Shown: positions 17,195 to 26,762 of the stretch, piece by piece
Layout: every line of letters starts with the position of its first letter
Numbering within the stretch: the stretch's first letter is position 1
From: Pseudoxanthomonas taiwanensis
GTDB taxonomy: Bacteria > Pseudomonadota > Gammaproteobacteria > Xanthomonadales > Xanthomonadaceae
Length of the DNA: 60,456 nt
Direction: 5' to 3'
NCBI RefSeq assembly: GCF_010093135.1
Contig: NZ_PDWK01000007.1
Coordinates: forward strand, 1 to 60,456
Notes under the pieces: model-generated
What the model saw: only the letters and a program-made list of their open reading frames with translations
The model's database searches: none
Told to the model about the DNA's origin: nothing
Position numbers and translations under genes: made by a program

Positions 17195-18085
17195 TTATGC
17201 GGGATCCCGTGAGCGTTCGTCAACGGTCTGCGCCGCGGTCCGTGAAAAAAATTCGTGGACCAGTGCCCGGGCCAGGCGGGCCGGCTGCTTCATCCAGCCG
17301 AAGTGGTCCGCGGGCACGCCAAGTTTACGTGCATCCAGGTGGATGATCGAGGCCGTTGCCTGCGGCAGCTTGTCCAGCAGCGCCTGCAGCGAGCTGCGCG
17401 GGGCCAGCCAGTCGTCCTCCAGCACCACGCCGGCCACCGGCAGGCGCAGGCCGTGCATGCCGGCCTCCAGGTCGGCGTCCAGGCCCGCGGCGGCGTAGTG
17501 GTTGGTCAGGCCGACCCTGGCCCAGTCGGCGATCAGGCCGCGCGCCTCGGTGCCGCCGAAGCCGATGCGGCGGCCGTGCAGCGCGCCCTGGCGCCGTGCC
17601 AGCCACGGCAGGAAGCGGTAGGCCGCCGGCAGCAGCCAGCGGCGCGGACGCGGGAAACTGCGCCACCACGGGGTGCCGCTGGCCACCAGCCACAGACCGG
17701 CGAAGGCCCGTGGATGCTGACCGGCGAAGCAGCAGGCCAGCTGCCCGCCGAGGCTGTGCCCGCCCAGCAGCAGCGGCGCGGCGTCGCCGCCGTCCAGCGC
17801 GGCCAGGCTGGCCGGCAGGTCGAGGGCGAGCAGCTCGCGGTAGCCCCAGTCGCATTCGCGCGAGGCGCGCAGCGAGCTGCTGCCGTTGCCGCGCCACTCG
17901 TGCAGCCACACGGCGATGTCCAGCGCGGCCAGCGCATCGGCCAGCGGCAGGTAGTGGCGCGCGCCCACGCCCAGTGCCGGCAGCCACAGCAGGCGCGCGC
18001 GCGGCTGCCGGGGCAGTCGCGCCAGCAGGGTCCAGCGGTGGCCGTCCGCGGCCCGGACGGCGATCTCCCGGTCCTGTGCGCTCAT
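17195..18085 (-). CDS. Alpha/beta hydrolase family protein
   Basis: 296 aa. Alpha/beta-hydrolase fold with nucleophile elbow GGHSLGG (Ser111) and a preceding WLPALGVGARHY oxyanion-type turn. A plausible acid is in VVLEDDWLAP and a late His in PADHFGWMK. No signal peptide, so cytoplasmic. The substrate cannot be told from sequence; esterase or lipase-like activity is the general expectation. It is the last gene of a minus-strand operon and overlaps the end of thiD by 4 nt (ATGA), indicating translational coupling. Whether it takes part in thiamin metabolism is unknown. Confidence 0.8.
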   Translation of the reverse strand: MSAQDREIAVRAADGHRWTLLARLPRQPRARLLWLPALGVGARHYLPLADALAALDIAVWLHEWRGNGSSSLRASRECDWGYRELLALDLPASLAALDGGDAAPLLLGGHSLGGQLACCFAGQHPRAFAGLWLVASGTPWWRSFPRPRRWLLPAAYRFLPWLARRQGALHGRRIGFGGTEARGLIADWARVGLTNHYAAAGLDADLEAGMHGLRLPVAGVVLEDDWLAPRSSLQALLDKLPQATASIIHLDARKLGVPADHFGWMKQPARLARALVHEFFSRTAAQTVDERSRDPA

Positions 18086-18891
18086 CGGCCGGGCAGGGTG
18101 GCGAAATGGTCGAGCACGGCCACGTCGCCGCGACCGGGGCGGTAGTGGGCGCGCAGCGCGGCATGCACGTAGTCCACCGCGGCGGTGCAGGCCTGGCGCA
18201 GGGGCAGGCCGCGGGCCAGGTTGGCCGCCACCGCCGAGGCCAGCGTGCAGCCGGTGCCGTGCGCGTCCAGCGCCAGGCGCGGATGCGCGGTGCGCAGCTC
18301 GCCCTCGGCGTCGGCCAGGATGTCCACCACCTCGCCGCCGCCCTGCAGGTGCCCGCCCTTGAGCAGCACGGCCGAGGCGCCGAGCGCACGCAGCGCGGCG
18401 GCGGCTTCGGCCATCGCCTCCAGGTCCGGGATCTTCCGGCCCAGCAGCAGCTCGGCCTCGGGCAGGTTGGGGGTGGCCACCGTGGCCAGCGGCAGCAGGC
18501 GGGTGCGCAGCGCGTGCAGCGCGTCCTCCTCCAGCAGGCGCGCGCCGGAGGTGGCCACCATCACCGGGTCAAGCACCACGTGCGGCGGGCGGTGCTTCTC
18601 CAGCGCGCGGGCCACGGTCTCGATCACCGCGGCGCTGGCCAGCATGCCCAGCTTGACCGCGCGGATGTCGAAGTCCTCGAAGCAGGCGTCGATCTGCGCC
18701 TCCAGGAACTCCACCGGCGGCACGTGCACCGCGGTCACGCCGCGGGTGTGCTGGGCGGTGAGCGCGGCCAGCGCGGACAGGCCGTGCACACCGTTGGCGG
18801 CGAAGGCCTTCAGGTCGGCCTGGATGCCCGCGCCGCCGCCGGAGTCGGAGCCGGCGATGGTCAGGGCCGAGATCACGGTTGGGGTCTGCAT
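18082..18891 (-). CDS. thiD: Hydroxymethylpyrimidine/phosphomethylpyrimidine kinase
   Basis: 269 aa, ribokinase-like fold. Typical segments: [27 protein letters not shown] at the N-terminus, [22 protein letters not shown] and the catalytic [18 protein letters not shown]. It phosphorylates HMP and HMP-P to HMP-PP for thiamin synthesis. It starts 4 nt after the sulP-type gene's stop, so it is co-transcribed with transporters rather than with other thi genes. No TPP riboswitch lies directly upstream, since that position is coding. Confidence 0.97.
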   Translation of the reverse strand: MQTPTVISALTIAGSDSGGGAGIQADLKAFAANGVHGLSALAALTAQHTRGVTAVHVPPVEFLEAQIDACFEDFDIRAVKLGMLASAAVIETVARALEKHRPPHVVLDPVMVATSGARLLEEDALHALRTRLLPLATVATPNLPEAELLLGRKIPDLEAMAEAAAALRALGASAVLLKGGHLQGGGEVVDILADAEGELRTAHPRLALDAHGTGCTLASAVAANLARGLPLRQACTAAVDYVHAALRAHYRPGRGDVAVLDHFATLPGR

Positions 18892-18895
18892 GGCC

Positions 18896-20632
18896 TCATT
18901 GTGCCGCGCCAGGCGCGGATCGTGGGTGGTCCGCGGAGGCGCCGACGATGGACTGGGCCAGTTTCAGGGCGCGGTCGAAGTTGGAGGCCAGGCGCAGGCC
19001 GCCGGTCCAGCCCTCCATGCCCATCTGCACCAGCACCCGGTTCGGCTGCTCCTGCAGGCCGGAGACCACCAGCACGATGCCCTCGCGGTGGCAGCGCTCG
19101 GCCAGCTTGCGCAGGGCGTGCACGCCGCTGGCGTCGATCACCGGCACCAGGCGCATGCGCAGGATCAGCACCTTCGGCTTTTCGAAGAACTGGTCCAGCA
19201 GGCTGTCCAGGCGGTTGGCCGCGCCGAAGAACAGCGGGCCGCCGATCTGGTACGCCTCCACGCCCGGCGGCAGGCGCAGGCGCTGCTGCTCGTCGCGGGC
19301 GCGCGCGGCCGCATCGTCCAGGTCGTCGTCGGTGGCGCGCACGCCGGAGCTGATCTCCACCGACTCGGACATGCGGTACATGAACACCAGCGCGGCTACG
19401 ACCACGCCGGCCTCGATGGCCACGGTCAGGTCGAAGAACACGGTCAGGAAGAAGGTCAGCAGCAGCACCACGCGGTCGCCCCACGGCGCCGACAGGGTGG
19501 TGCGGAAGTGCTCGTACTCGCTCATGTTCCAGGCCACCACCAGCAGCACCGCGGCCAGCGCGGCCAGTGGCACGTAGCGCATCAGCGGCGCCAGCAGCAG
19601 CATGAACAGCAGCAGGTAGCCGGCGTGCAGCATGCCCGACACCGGCGAGCGCGCGCCGGCACGGATGTTGGTGGCCGTGCGCGCCAGCGCGCCGGTGGCC
19701 GGCAGGCCGCCGAACAGCGCCGAGGCCGCGTTGGCCACGCCCTGCGCCACCAGCTCGCCGTTGGAGCGGTGGCGGCCGCCGGTCATGCCGTCGGCGACCA
19801 CCGCCGACAGCAGCGATTCCACGCCGGCCAGGAAGGCGATGGTGAAGGCGCTGGGCAGCAGCTCGAAGGTGCGCTCGAACGGGATGCGCGGGAAGTCGAA
19901 GCTGGGCAGCGCCGAAGGCAGCTCGCCGAAGCGGCTGCCGATGGTGTCGGTGGGCAGGCCGAAGGCGGTGGTGGCCACGGTGCACACCAGCAGCGCGATC
20001 AGGAAGCCCGGCCACTTCGGCTTCCAGTAGCGCAGGCCGACGATCACCGCCAGGCCGAGCACGGTCATGGCCACGGTGGCCGGCTGGGTGGTGGCGATGT
20101 GCGCGGCGTAGGCGGCCCAGCGTTCGGTGAACTCGGCCGGCACCTGCTCCATCCGCAGGCCCAGCGCGTCCTTGACCTGCGAGGAGAAGATGGTCACGGC
20201 GATGCCGGCCGTGAAGCCGGTGATCACCGGCTGCGGCATGTACTTCATCAGCGTGCCCAGGCGCAGCAGGCCGGCGGCGACGAGCATCAGTCCGGCCAGT
20301 AGGGTGCACAGGATCAGCCCGCCGTAGCCGAACTTCTGGATGACCACGAACACCACCGGGATGAAGGCCGCGGTGGGACCGCCGATCTGGACCCGCGAGC
20401 CGCCCAGCGCGGAGATCAGGAAGCCGGCGATGATCGCCGTGTGCAGGCCCTTCTCCGGCGTCGTGCCCGAAGCGATGGCCAGGGCCATGGCCAGGGGCAG
20501 GGCGACGATGGCCACGGTCAGGCCGGCAAGCGCGTCCGCGCGCAGGTGCTGGAGGGTGTAACCCTCGCGCAGGGTGGTCCACAGCTTGGGTTCGAACTGC
20601 TGCAGGTAGGTGCGCAGCCGGGTGGCGTCCAT
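18896..20632 (-). CDS. SulP family anion transporter with STAS domain
   Basis: 578 aa. About 10-12 transmembrane helices span residues 30-430 with SulP features ([95 protein letters not shown]). A cytoplasmic STAS domain forms the last 120 residues ([20 protein letters not shown]). Members move sulfate, bicarbonate, dicarboxylates or other anions; the substrate here is undetermined. The ATG overlaps the previous gene's TAA as TAATG, so the DUF1275 gene and this one are translationally coupled. Confidence 0.93.
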   Translation of the reverse strand: MDATRLRTYLQQFEPKLWTTLREGYTLQHLRADALAGLTVAIVALPLAMALAIASGTTPEKGLHTAIIAGFLISALGGSRVQIGGPTAAFIPVVFVVIQKFGYGGLILCTLLAGLMLVAAGLLRLGTLMKYMPQPVITGFTAGIAVTIFSSQVKDALGLRMEQVPAEFTERWAAYAAHIATTQPATVAMTVLGLAVIVGLRYWKPKWPGFLIALLVCTVATTAFGLPTDTIGSRFGELPSALPSFDFPRIPFERTFELLPSAFTIAFLAGVESLLSAVVADGMTGGRHRSNGELVAQGVANAASALFGGLPATGALARTATNIRAGARSPVSGMLHAGYLLLFMLLLAPLMRYVPLAALAAVLLVVAWNMSEYEHFRTTLSAPWGDRVVLLLTFFLTVFFDLTVAIEAGVVVAALVFMYRMSESVEISSGVRATDDDLDDAAARARDEQQRLRLPPGVEAYQIGGPLFFGAANRLDSLLDQFFEKPKVLILRMRLVPVIDASGVHALRKLAERCHREGIVLVVSGLQEQPNRVLVQMGMEGWTGGLRLASNFDRALKLAQSIVGASADHPRSAPGAAQ

Positions 20633-21363
20633 TACCCCTCCCGTCGATGTTCCCGTTCCGGGGCGCCGCTGTCGTCGGGCGTGCTGCCCGGCCGGCGCAG
20701 CAGACGCAGGGCGTGGTGGCGATAGATGACGTAGCCGATGCCGGTGGCGCCGGTCAGCGCCGCCGGGATGGCCAGGGCGTGGTAGCCGAACGCGCGGAAG
20801 CCCCAGGTGCCGAGGATACCGCCGCACAGGAAGCCGCTGATGATCAGGCCGCTCAGCGTCAGCCGGCGCATCGGCAGCGGCAGGCCGCGCAGCAGGTGGC
20901 CCAGGCCGATGCCCAGGTCGGTGAACATGCCCGACAGGTGGGTGGTGCGCACCACCGCGCCGCTGTAGGTGGTCACCATCGCGTTCTGCAGGCCACAGGC
21001 CATCGCCGCCAGCAGCGCGCCGTTGAGCTGCTGGCGCAGGAACAGCGGGATCGCCGCCAGCAGCAGCGCCGCCTCCAGGGCCAGGGCCACGCCGTAGCGC
21101 CGGCCCAGGCGCAGGGTGCTGTCCTGGATGACCAGGCCGCTGAGCATCGCGCCCAGACTGAAGGCGATCAGCACCGCCCACAGGTGACGCACCGCGCGCC
21201 AGTTGCCGTCGGCCAGCGCCGTGCCCAACTGCGTGGTGGTGCCGGTGAGGTGGCTAACGGCCAGGTGCTCGAAGCCGAGGAAGCCCACCGCGTTGACCAT
21301 GCCGGCGATGCCGGCGAGGGTGATCGCACCCACCCACACCCAGCGTGGCAGCCGCGTGTTCAT
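20632..21363 (-). CDS. DUF1275 (YoaK-type) membrane protein
   Basis: 243 aa with about six to seven hydrophobic helices. Conserved family segments are visible: GMVNAVGFLGFEHLAVSHLTGTTTQLG near the N-terminus and GLQNAMVTTYSGAVVRTTHLSGMFTDLG in the middle. The function of DUF1275 proteins is unknown; a transport role is often suspected. It is the first intact gene of the minus-strand operon DUF1275-sulP-thiD-hydrolase and begins 25 nt after the reading-frame end of a frameshifted XRE regulator, so both may use the same promoter at about 21652-21680. Confidence 0.88.
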   Translation of the reverse strand: MNTRLPRWVWVGAITLAGIAGMVNAVGFLGFEHLAVSHLTGTTTQLGTALADGNWRAVRHLWAVLIAFSLGAMLSGLVIQDSTLRLGRRYGVALALEAALLLAAIPLFLRQQLNGALLAAMACGLQNAMVTTYSGAVVRTTHLSGMFTDLGIGLGHLLRGLPLPMRRLTLSGLIISGFLCGGILGTWGFRAFGYHALAIPAALTGATGIGYVIYRHHALRLLRRPGSTPDDSGAPEREHRREG

Positions 21364-21388
21364 GCCTGTGCGAGAGCCTGCCGGCGCA

Positions 21389-21630
21389 TCAGGCCGGGTC
21401 CTTGAGGCGCACGCCGCGACCGCGGCCGGTGCTGGGCTGGTCCTCGCCGATCAGTTCGATGCCGGCGGCGTTGAGCGCGCCGACCACCTTGGTCAGGGTG
21501 TCGACCACGCCGCGCACGGTGCCGGTGCTGGCCTCCATGCGCTGGATGGTGGGCAGGGACACGCCGGCAGGCGGCGCTGGTCGATGCCGAGCAGGGCACG
21601 GGCGGCTCGCAATTGGGCGGCGGTGATCAT
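21389..21630 (-). pseudogene. Frameshifted XRE-family HTH regulator
   Basis: The start reads MITAAQLRAARALLGIDQRRL and then shifts into a frame that stops early. In another frame the sequence resumes as GVSLPTIQRMEASTGTVRG, VVDTLTKVVGALNAAGIELIG and ends RGRGVRLKDPA. Relatives have four residues (of the A-E-L-A type) between the two parts; here only 2 nt remain, so a 10-nt deletion explains the break. The intact gene would encode about 80-85 aa, a short Cro/CI-type regulator. Promoter and operator repeats upstream remain intact. Confidence 0.78.
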
Positions 21631-21651
21631 GGCCGGACTTCCAAGCCGGCC

Positions 21652-21714
21652 ATTATCCGGCCGCAGCCCTGGTGATGCAAGCAGAAGACATCACCAATGA
21701 TGTTTTTGACATCA
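21652..21714 (-). promoter_or_regulatory. Promoter and two inverted repeats before the XRE pseudogene
   Basis: On the minus strand, -35 TTGCAT (21675-21680) and -10 GATAAT (21652-21657) are 17 bp apart. An inverted repeat GGTGATG-N11-CATCACC (21671-21695) covers the -35 element, and a second, TGATGT-N5-ACATCA (21698-21714), lies just upstream. Both share the TGATG core, as expected for a small dimeric HTH repressor binding its own promoter. Binding is inferred. Confidence 0.6.
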
Positions 21715-21722
21715 AGTACCCG

Positions 21723-23123
21723 TCACAGCACCTCGGAGGCGAAATCCGCCAGGCGCGAGCGCTCGCCGCGGCGCAGGGTCACGTGGGCGCTGTGCGGCCA
21801 GGCCTTGAAGCGGTCCACGGCGTAGGTCAGGCCGGAGGTGGTCTCGGTCAGGTAGGGCGTGTCGATCTGCTCCACGTTGCCCAGACAGACGATCTTGGTG
21901 CCCGGGCCGGCACGGGTGATCAGGGTCTTCATCTGCTTGGGCGTGAGGTTCTGCGCCTCGTCCAGGATCAGGTAGCGCGACAGGAAGGTGCGGCCGCGCA
22001 TGAAGTTGAGCGAGCGGATCTTGATCCGGCTGGCCAGCAGGTCGTTGGTGGCCGCGCGTCCCCACGAGCCGCCTTCCTGCGGATGGGTGAGCACTTCCAG
22101 GTTGTCGGTCAGCGCGCCCATCCACGGGGTCATCTTCTCCTCCTCGGTGCCGGGCAGGAAGCCGATGTCCTCGCCGACGCTGACCGTGGCGCGGGTCATG
22201 ATGATCTCGCGGTAGCGCTGCTGGTCCATGGTCTGGGCCAGGCCCGCGGCCAGCGCCAGCAGGGTCTTGCCGGTGCCGGCGGTGCCCAGCAGGGTGACGA
22301 AGTCGATGTCCGGGTCCATCAGCGCGTTGAGCGCGAAGTTCTGCTCGCGGTTGCGCGCGGTGATGCCCCACACCGCATGCTGGCCGGTGCGGAAGTCGTC
22401 CACCAGGGTCAGCACGGCCTTGCCGTCGGCCACGCTGGCCACGCGCAGCTCGACCTCGTCCTCGCCGGGCAGGTACAGGAACTGGTTCGGGTGCCAGGCC
22501 TCGTCCTCGCGCAGGGCCACCTCGTAGCAGGTGCGGCCGCGCTCGGACCAGGAGCGCAGGTCGCCGGCGTGGCGCTTCCAGAAGTCCTCCGGCAGCTCGG
22601 TGGCGCCGGTGTAAAGCAGGCTGAAGTCGTCCAGCGCGCGGTCGTTCTCGTAGTCCTCGGCCACCAGGCCGCAGATGGCGGCCTTGATCCGCAGGTTGAT
22701 GTCCTTGGACACCAGCACCACCGGCACCCCGGCGCGCGACTCGCGCAGGGCCAGCACCGCGGCCAGGATGCGGTTGTCCGGCAGGGCGCTGCCGAAGCCG
22801 TTGCCGTTGCCCGTGCCGCGGGTCTGGAAGAACAGCCGGCCCGGTGCCTTGCCGGAGCGGCGCAGCTGCAGCCCCTGCGGATGCACCAGCGGGATGCCCG
22901 ACTCGATCTGCTCGGCGCCGGCGCCCTCGATCAGCTCGTCGAGGAAGCGGCTGACCTGGCGCGCGTTGCGGCTGACCTCGGAGGTGCCCTTCTTGGCACT
23001 GTCCAGCTCCTCGATCACCTGCATGGGCAGGTAGACGTCGTGTTCCTCGAACCTGAAGAGCGCGGTGGGATCGTGCATCAGCACGTTGGTGTCCAGCACG
23101 TAGATGCGCTTGCCTCGGGTCAT
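21723..23123 (-). CDS. PIN-PhoH fusion protein (PhoH2 type)
   Basis: 466 aa. The N-terminal PIN ribonuclease domain begins [19 protein letters not shown] and holds the acidic residues of the nuclease site (D11, the E38/E39 region, and later DNRILAA and SKDINLR). The C-terminal PhoH ATPase has Walker A GTAGTGKT and Walker [10 protein letters not shown]. PhoH2 proteins are ATP-dependent RNA unwinding and cleaving enzymes; the physiological role is unclear. It is a single gene on the minus strand downstream of prxQ, with a 112-bp gap. Its stop is 8 nt from the operator repeat of the XRE remnant. Confidence 0.92.
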   Translation of the reverse strand: MTRGKRIYVLDTNVLMHDPTALFRFEEHDVYLPMQVIEELDSAKKGTSEVSRNARQVSRFLDELIEGAGAEQIESGIPLVHPQGLQLRRSGKAPGRLFFQTRGTGNGNGFGSALPDNRILAAVLALRESRAGVPVVLVSKDINLRIKAAICGLVAEDYENDRALDDFSLLYTGATELPEDFWKRHAGDLRSWSERGRTCYEVALREDEAWHPNQFLYLPGEDEVELRVASVADGKAVLTLVDDFRTGQHAVWGITARNREQNFALNALMDPDIDFVTLLGTAGTGKTLLALAAGLAQTMDQQRYREIIMTRATVSVGEDIGFLPGTEEEKMTPWMGALTDNLEVLTHPQEGGSWGRAATNDLLASRIKIRSLNFMRGRTFLSRYLILDEAQNLTPKQMKTLITRAGPGTKIVCLGNVEQIDTPYLTETTSGLTYAVDRFKAWPHSAHVTLRRGERSRLADFASEVL

Positions 23124-23235
23124 CGTGGCTTCCTGGTCGGGAGGGCGGGGCGCGGCACCGCGGGGAACGCCGCGCAGGGGCGAACCGTCGCGGCCTGCGG
23201 GGCAGGGCGACGGCGCGGAGGGGCGGTGCGGAAGG

Positions 23236-23718
23236 TCACTGGCGGCGCGCTTCCTTGAGGGCGTCGAGCACGGCCTGGGCGTGGCCGGCCACCTTGACCC
23301 CGCGCCAGGCGCGGGCGACGCGGCCGTCGGGGGCGATGAGGAAGGTGCTGCGCTCGATGCCCAGCACCTTGCGCCCGTACATGTTCTTCTCGCGGATCAC
23401 GCCGAAGGCCTGGCACAGCTTCTCGTCGGCGTCGCTGACCAGCGGGAAGCGGAAGCCCTGCCGGGCGCAGAAGTTGTCGTGCGAGCGCACCGAGTCGCGC
23501 GACACGCCCAGCACCGCCGCGCCGTTGCGCTTGAACTGCGCCAGCAGGGTGTTGAACTCCAGACCCTCGGTGGTGCAGCCGGGCGTGGAGTCCTTGGGAT
23601 AGAAGTACAGCACCAGCCACTGCCCGGCGTAGTCGGCCAGGCGCGCCTGCGCGCCGCCGGACAGGGCCAGCGGCAGGTCAAGGGTGGTGCGGTCGAGCTG
23701 GTCGCCTTCGCCGATCAT
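23236..23718 (-). CDS. bcp: Thioredoxin-dependent peroxiredoxin PrxQ/Bcp
   Basis: 160 aa. Peroxidatic Cys48 is in [10 protein letters not shown] and a second Cys is at 84 ([10 protein letters not shown]). This C48/C84 pair matches what I recall of the atypical two-Cys PrxQ of Xanthomonas campestris and differs from the E. coli type with Cys five residues on. It reduces H2O2 and organic peroxides with thioredoxin in the cytoplasm. Gene order bcp, gcvR-like, divergent dapA is the same as in E. coli. Confidence 0.95.
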   Translation of the reverse strand: MIGEGDQLDRTTLDLPLALSGGAQARLADYAGQWLVLYFYPKDSTPGCTTEGLEFNTLLAQFKRNGAAVLGVSRDSVRSHDNFCARQGFRFPLVSDADEKLCQAFGVIREKNMYGRKVLGIERSTFLIAPDGRVARAWRGVKVAGHAQAVLDALKEARRQ

Positions 23719-23778
23719 GCGTGCGGCTCCGGGGGGTGGCTGCGGGCGGTGGGGTGCGCGGCTGCCTGCATCGCCGCC

Positions 23779-24354
23779 TCAGAACTTCATCGGGTCCATG
23801 ATCGCGTCCAGGTTCAGGTGGTCGCAGAACTCGAGGAAGTCGTCGCGCAGGGCGGCGATGTGCATGTTCGAGGGCACGCCAATGGTCACCTGGGCCGAGA
23901 ACATCTCCGCGCCGGTCTGCATGGCCCGGTAGCGGGTGCTCTGCAGGTTCTCGATGGTGATGCCCTGGCGATCGAAGAAGTCGGCCAGCTGGAACAGGAT
24001 GCCCGGCTTGTCTGCGGCCACCACCTCGACGATGTACGGCAGCAGGTTGGACTGCTGCTGTTTGGCGGCGGTGCGGTACCAGTTCAGGCGCAGGCCTTCC
24101 TCACGCTCCAGGCGGGGGAGCATGGCTTCCAGCTTGGCCACCGCGTCCCAGGAGCCGACCGCGAGCGCGGTCATGGACACGTCGCGCCCCACCGTGGCCA
24201 GCCGCGCGTCCACCAAGTTGCAGCCGCTGTCGGCGATCCGCCGCGTCACCGCGAGCAGCGGCGACTCCGGATGCGTCGTGTAGGCGTTGATCAGGAGGTG
24301 GTTTTCGTTCGGCGAAGGCCGGGGCTTGTTGTCGGTCAAGGAGACTTCCGGCAT
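23779..24354 (-). CDS. GcvR-like ACT-domain protein
   Basis: 191 aa. Two ACT domains: the first spans about 19-90 ([30 protein letters not shown]), the second about 103-185 ([31 protein letters not shown]). Length and layout match E. coli GcvR, which binds GcvA and represses the glycine cleavage operon. The Xanthomonadaceae homologue may bind an amino acid; its partner is unknown. An upstream in-frame ATG at 24408 would add 18 residues; neither start has a clear ribosome site, and 24354 fits family length better. Divergent from dapA. Confidence 0.85.
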   Translation of the reverse strand: MPEVSLTDNKPRPSPNENHLLINAYTTHPESPLLAVTRRIADSGCNLVDARLATVGRDVSMTALAVGSWDAVAKLEAMLPRLEREEGLRLNWYRTAAKQQQSNLLPYIVEVVAADKPGILFQLADFFDRQGITIENLQSTRYRAMQTGAEMFSAQVTIGVPSNMHIAALRDDFLEFCDHLNLDAIMDPMKF

Positions 24355-24501
24355 TTGCGGGAGGCTGAATGGCTGGCGGCCGAAGGGCCGTTTTGCCTTG
24401 TCCAGCATACTTGCCCGTGCTTTCGGGCCGCAAGTATGATCCTCCGTCCCCCGAGGCGGTCCGCGGCACGCGCGAACCGCAGGAAAAAAAGAGCGTCCGC
24501 C

Positions 24502-25404
24502 TTGCACCTCACCGGCCTCATCACCGCGCTCGCGACCCCGTTCACCGAGGCCGGCGCGCTCGACCTCGACGCCTGGCGCCGGCTGCTGGACCGGCAGCTG
24601 GCCGCCGGCGTGGACGGGCTGGTCGTGGCCGGCTCCACCGGCGAGGCGGCGATGCTGGACGAGGGCGAGTACGACGCGCTGCTGGAGACGGCCGTCGCGG
24701 CCGCCGCCGGCGCGGTGAAGGTGCTGGCCGGCACCGGCCAGTCGGGCACCGCGCGCACCATCGCCCTGACCCGGCGCGCCGCCGCCATCGGCGCCGATGC
24801 CGCCCTGGTGGTCACCCCGCCGTATGTGCGGCCGACCCAGGAGGGCCTGGTGGCGCACTACCGCGCGGTGGCCGAGCAGGGCGGGCTGCCGGTGGTGCTG
24901 TACAACGTGCCCTCGCGCACCGGCGTGGACATGCTGCCGGAGACGGTGGCGGCCCTGGCCGGGCACGGGAACATCGTCGGCATCAAGGAGGCGCTCCCGG
25001 ACTCCGCGCGCATCGCCGCGCTGCTGGCGCTGCGCGGGCCGGGGTTCGCCGGGCTCGGTGGCGGCGACGCCACCGCCGCGCGCGCGCTGCTGGCCGGCGC
25101 CGACGGCCTGGTCTCGGTCGGCTCCAACGCCGCCCCGGCGGCCTACAAGCGCCTGTGCGAGCTGGCCCGCCGTCGCGAGGCCACCGCCGTGGCCGACTGG
25201 GACGCGCGGCTGGCGCCGCTGCACGCCTTCTGCGCAGTGGAGCCGAACCCGATCCCGGTCAAGGCGCTGCTGCAGCGCCTGGGCTTCGGCCACGGCGTGC
25301 GCCTGCCGCTGCTGCCGCTGCCGGAGCGGCACCACGACGAGGCCGCACGCATGGCCGCGCTGGTCCGCGAACTCGAACACCTGTGTGGCCGCCCGCCGGC
25401 CTGA
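24502..25404 (+). CDS. dapA: 4-hydroxy-tetrahydrodipicolinate synthase
   Basis: 300 aa TIM-barrel enzyme. The start region [19 protein letters not shown] and the GSTGEAA loop are typical. Schiff-base Lys162 is in VGIKEALPD and Tyr134 in LYNVPSRTG. It condenses pyruvate with aspartate semialdehyde, the first step to diaminopimelate and lysine. No ATG lies at the expected place; TTG at 24502 gives the family N-terminus with AGGAAA about 15 nt upstream. An ATG at 24436 would add 22 unusual residues. The pairing with a BamC-like lipoprotein gene downstream is conserved. Confidence 0.95.
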   Translation: MHLTGLITALATPFTEAGALDLDAWRRLLDRQLAAGVDGLVVAGSTGEAAMLDEGEYDALLETAVAAAAGAVKVLAGTGQSGTARTIALTRRAAAIGADAALVVTPPYVRPTQEGLVAHYRAVAEQGGLPVVLYNVPSRTGVDMLPETVAALAGHGNIVGIKEALPDSARIAALLALRGPGFAGLGGGDATAARALLAGADGLVSVGSNAAPAAYKRLCELARRREATAVADWDARLAPLHAFCAVEPNPIPVKALLQRLGFGHGVRLPLLPLPERHHDEAARMAALVRELEHLCGRPPA

Positions 25405-25433
25405 CCCATCCCAACGTCTGACGGAGATTGCCG

Positions 25434-25955
25434 ATGTCCGTGTCTTCCCGCGTCGCCCGCGCTTCCGCGGCCATCCTCATGGCCATCACCGTGACCGCGT
25501 CGCTGGGAGGCTGCTCCTGGTTCCGCAAGGGGCCGCGCGGCGACTACGCCCTGGTCCAGGAACAGCGTCCGCTGGAAGTGCCGCCGGACCTGACCCTGCC
25601 GGACACCTCCGGCGCCATGGCCCTGCCGCCGGCCGCCGGCGGGCAGGCGGCGCAGCGTCCGGCCGCGCCGGCGCCCACCGCCTCGGCCAGCGGCTTCGTC
25701 GTCCGCGGCACCCGCGACGAAGTGTTCGAGCGCGTGGGCCCCGCCCTGGCGGGCATCGCCGGCGTGGCCATCGCCACCCGCGCCCAGGTGCTGGGCAGCT
25801 ACGACGTGTCCTACCGGGGCAGCGACTTCCTGGTGCGGGTGAGCGAGGTCGAGGGCGGCGCCTACGTTTCCGCGGTGGATCCGCGCGGCGTGCCGGCCAC
25901 CGGCGAGGCCGCGGTGCAGCTGATCGCCGCGCTGCAGGCGGCCCTGGCCGACTGA
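25434..25955 (+). CDS. BamC/NlpB-like lipoprotein
   Basis: 173 aa. Signal peptide with lipobox SLGGC (Cys near residue 27), so the protein is lipid-anchored, probably at the outer membrane. A short Pro/Ala-rich linker leads to one alpha/beta domain (FVVRGTRDEVFERVGPAL ... GSDFLVRVSEVEGGAYVSA) like a single C-terminal BamC domain; E. coli BamC has two and is 344 aa. BamC belongs to the outer-membrane protein assembly machine. The dapA neighbour and GGAG ribosome site 7 nt before ATG 25434 support the call. The role in BAM is inferred from synteny. Confidence 0.75.
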   Translation: MSVSSRVARASAAILMAITVTASLGGCSWFRKGPRGDYALVQEQRPLEVPPDLTLPDTSGAMALPPAAGGQAAQRPAAPAPTASASGFVVRGTRDEVFERVGPALAGIAGVAIATRAQVLGSYDVSYRGSDFLVRVSEVEGGAYVSAVDPRGVPATGEAAVQLIAALQAALAD

Positions 25956-25980
25956 GCCGTCCCGCCCGCCGCACATAGCA

Positions 25981-26003
25981 GAAGGCGCCCGCGGGGCGCC
26001 TTC
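25981..26003. terminator. Bidirectional hairpin between lipoprotein gene and fdxA
   Basis: Arms GAAGGCGCC (25981-25989) and GGCGCCTTC (25995-26003) with a 5-nt loop, followed by TTCGC. It lies between two converging genes and can serve both, though the T-tract is short. Confidence 0.6.
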
Positions 26004-26039
26004 TTCGCATCCGCGCGCGGGAACATCCCCGGCGCCGGC

Positions 26040-26363
26040 TCAGCGCTCCAGCAAAGGCAGCTTGTTGGGCTTGCCGTCCCATTCGGCCGCGTCCGGCAGC
26101 GGCTCCTTGCGCGCGTTGATCACCGGCCAGACCTTGGCCAGCTCGGCGTTGAGCGCCACGAACGGCTCCTGGCCGGCCGGCACGTCGTCCTCCGGGAAGA
26201 TCGCCTTGGCCGGGCATTCGGGCTCGCACAGGGTGCAGTCGATGCACTCGTCCGGGTCGATCACCAGGAAGTTCGGCCCCTCGTGGAAACAGTCGACCGG
26301 GCACACCTCGACGCAGTCGGTGTACTTGCACTTGATGCAGTTTTCGGTGACGACGAAGGGCAT
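26040..26363 (-). CDS. fdxA: Seven-iron ferredoxin FdxA
   Basis: 107 aa. Two cluster motifs: the N-terminal C-x2-C-x3-D-C-x3-C-P arrangement ([18 protein letters not shown]) binds a [3Fe-4S] and part of the second cluster, and [12 protein letters not shown] binds a [4Fe-4S] cluster. The length and the C-terminal extension ending NKLPLLER match FdxA of proteobacteria and mycobacteria. It is a cytoplasmic low-potential electron carrier. It stands alone, with a 399-bp non-coding gap upstream toward the TonB receptor. Confidence 0.96.
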   Translation of the reverse strand: MPFVVTENCIKCKYTDCVEVCPVDCFHEGPNFLVIDPDECIDCTLCEPECPAKAIFPEDDVPAGQEPFVALNAELAKVWPVINARKEPLPDAAEWDGKPNKLPLLER

Positions 26364-26666
26364 GGGGAGGATCTTTGTGCCTGAGACGGCGCGCCATTCT
26401 AATACCAGCCTCCATCGCGCGTCCTGCCCGTGATCAATGCGCCGCGGCGGCCGCGTGTCCCCGCGCGGCCCCGGCTGCGTGCGCGTGGGCGCCTGCATGT
26501 CCGGCAGCGCGAGGCATCCGCCGCCCGCGGGCGGGCAGGCGGCCAGGCCGGGAGGGGCCCGCCGCCGCCGGGCCGACGGTGGTCGCCCGGCGGGCCTGCG
26601 GCGGTGCCGGAGCGGCCGGCGGCGCCTGCTGCGGTGCGGCATGGGAGGCACTTCAAAACCGCCGAA

Positions 26667-26678
26667 GTTAGCGCTAAC
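26667..26678 (+). promoter_or_regulatory. LacI-family operator before the TonB receptor
   Basis: GTTAGCGCTAAC is a perfect 12-bp palindrome with the central CG of LacI/GalR operators. It lies 84 bp upstream of the receptor ATG, in a 399-bp non-coding region (26364-26762) that otherwise shows nothing recognisable. It suggests sugar-responsive repression by a LacI-type regulator encoded elsewhere. Confidence 0.6.
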
Positions 26679-26762
26679 GTCCGCGTCGCGGCCGCGGGGA
26701 GCTTTGGAACGGCCGCCTACAACCCAAGACGATTCGCCAACAGTTTCTGGAGGGGGAGCTGA

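Noticed and set aside
16462-17223. 253-codon minus-strand open frame across the two tRNA regions
   Set aside because: It reads through tRNA-Arg and into tRNA-Ser, producing the common spurious tRNA-derived peptides; only the short GGDEF remnant inside it is meaningful.
18892-18895. TPP riboswitch before thiD
   Set aside because: Only 4 nt separate thiD from the upstream sulP-type gene, and no THI-box sequence was recognised.
21360-21599. 79-codon minus-strand frame over the XRE remnant
   Set aside because: It is in the wrong frame for both halves of the HTH gene and is Arg/His-rich without a domain.
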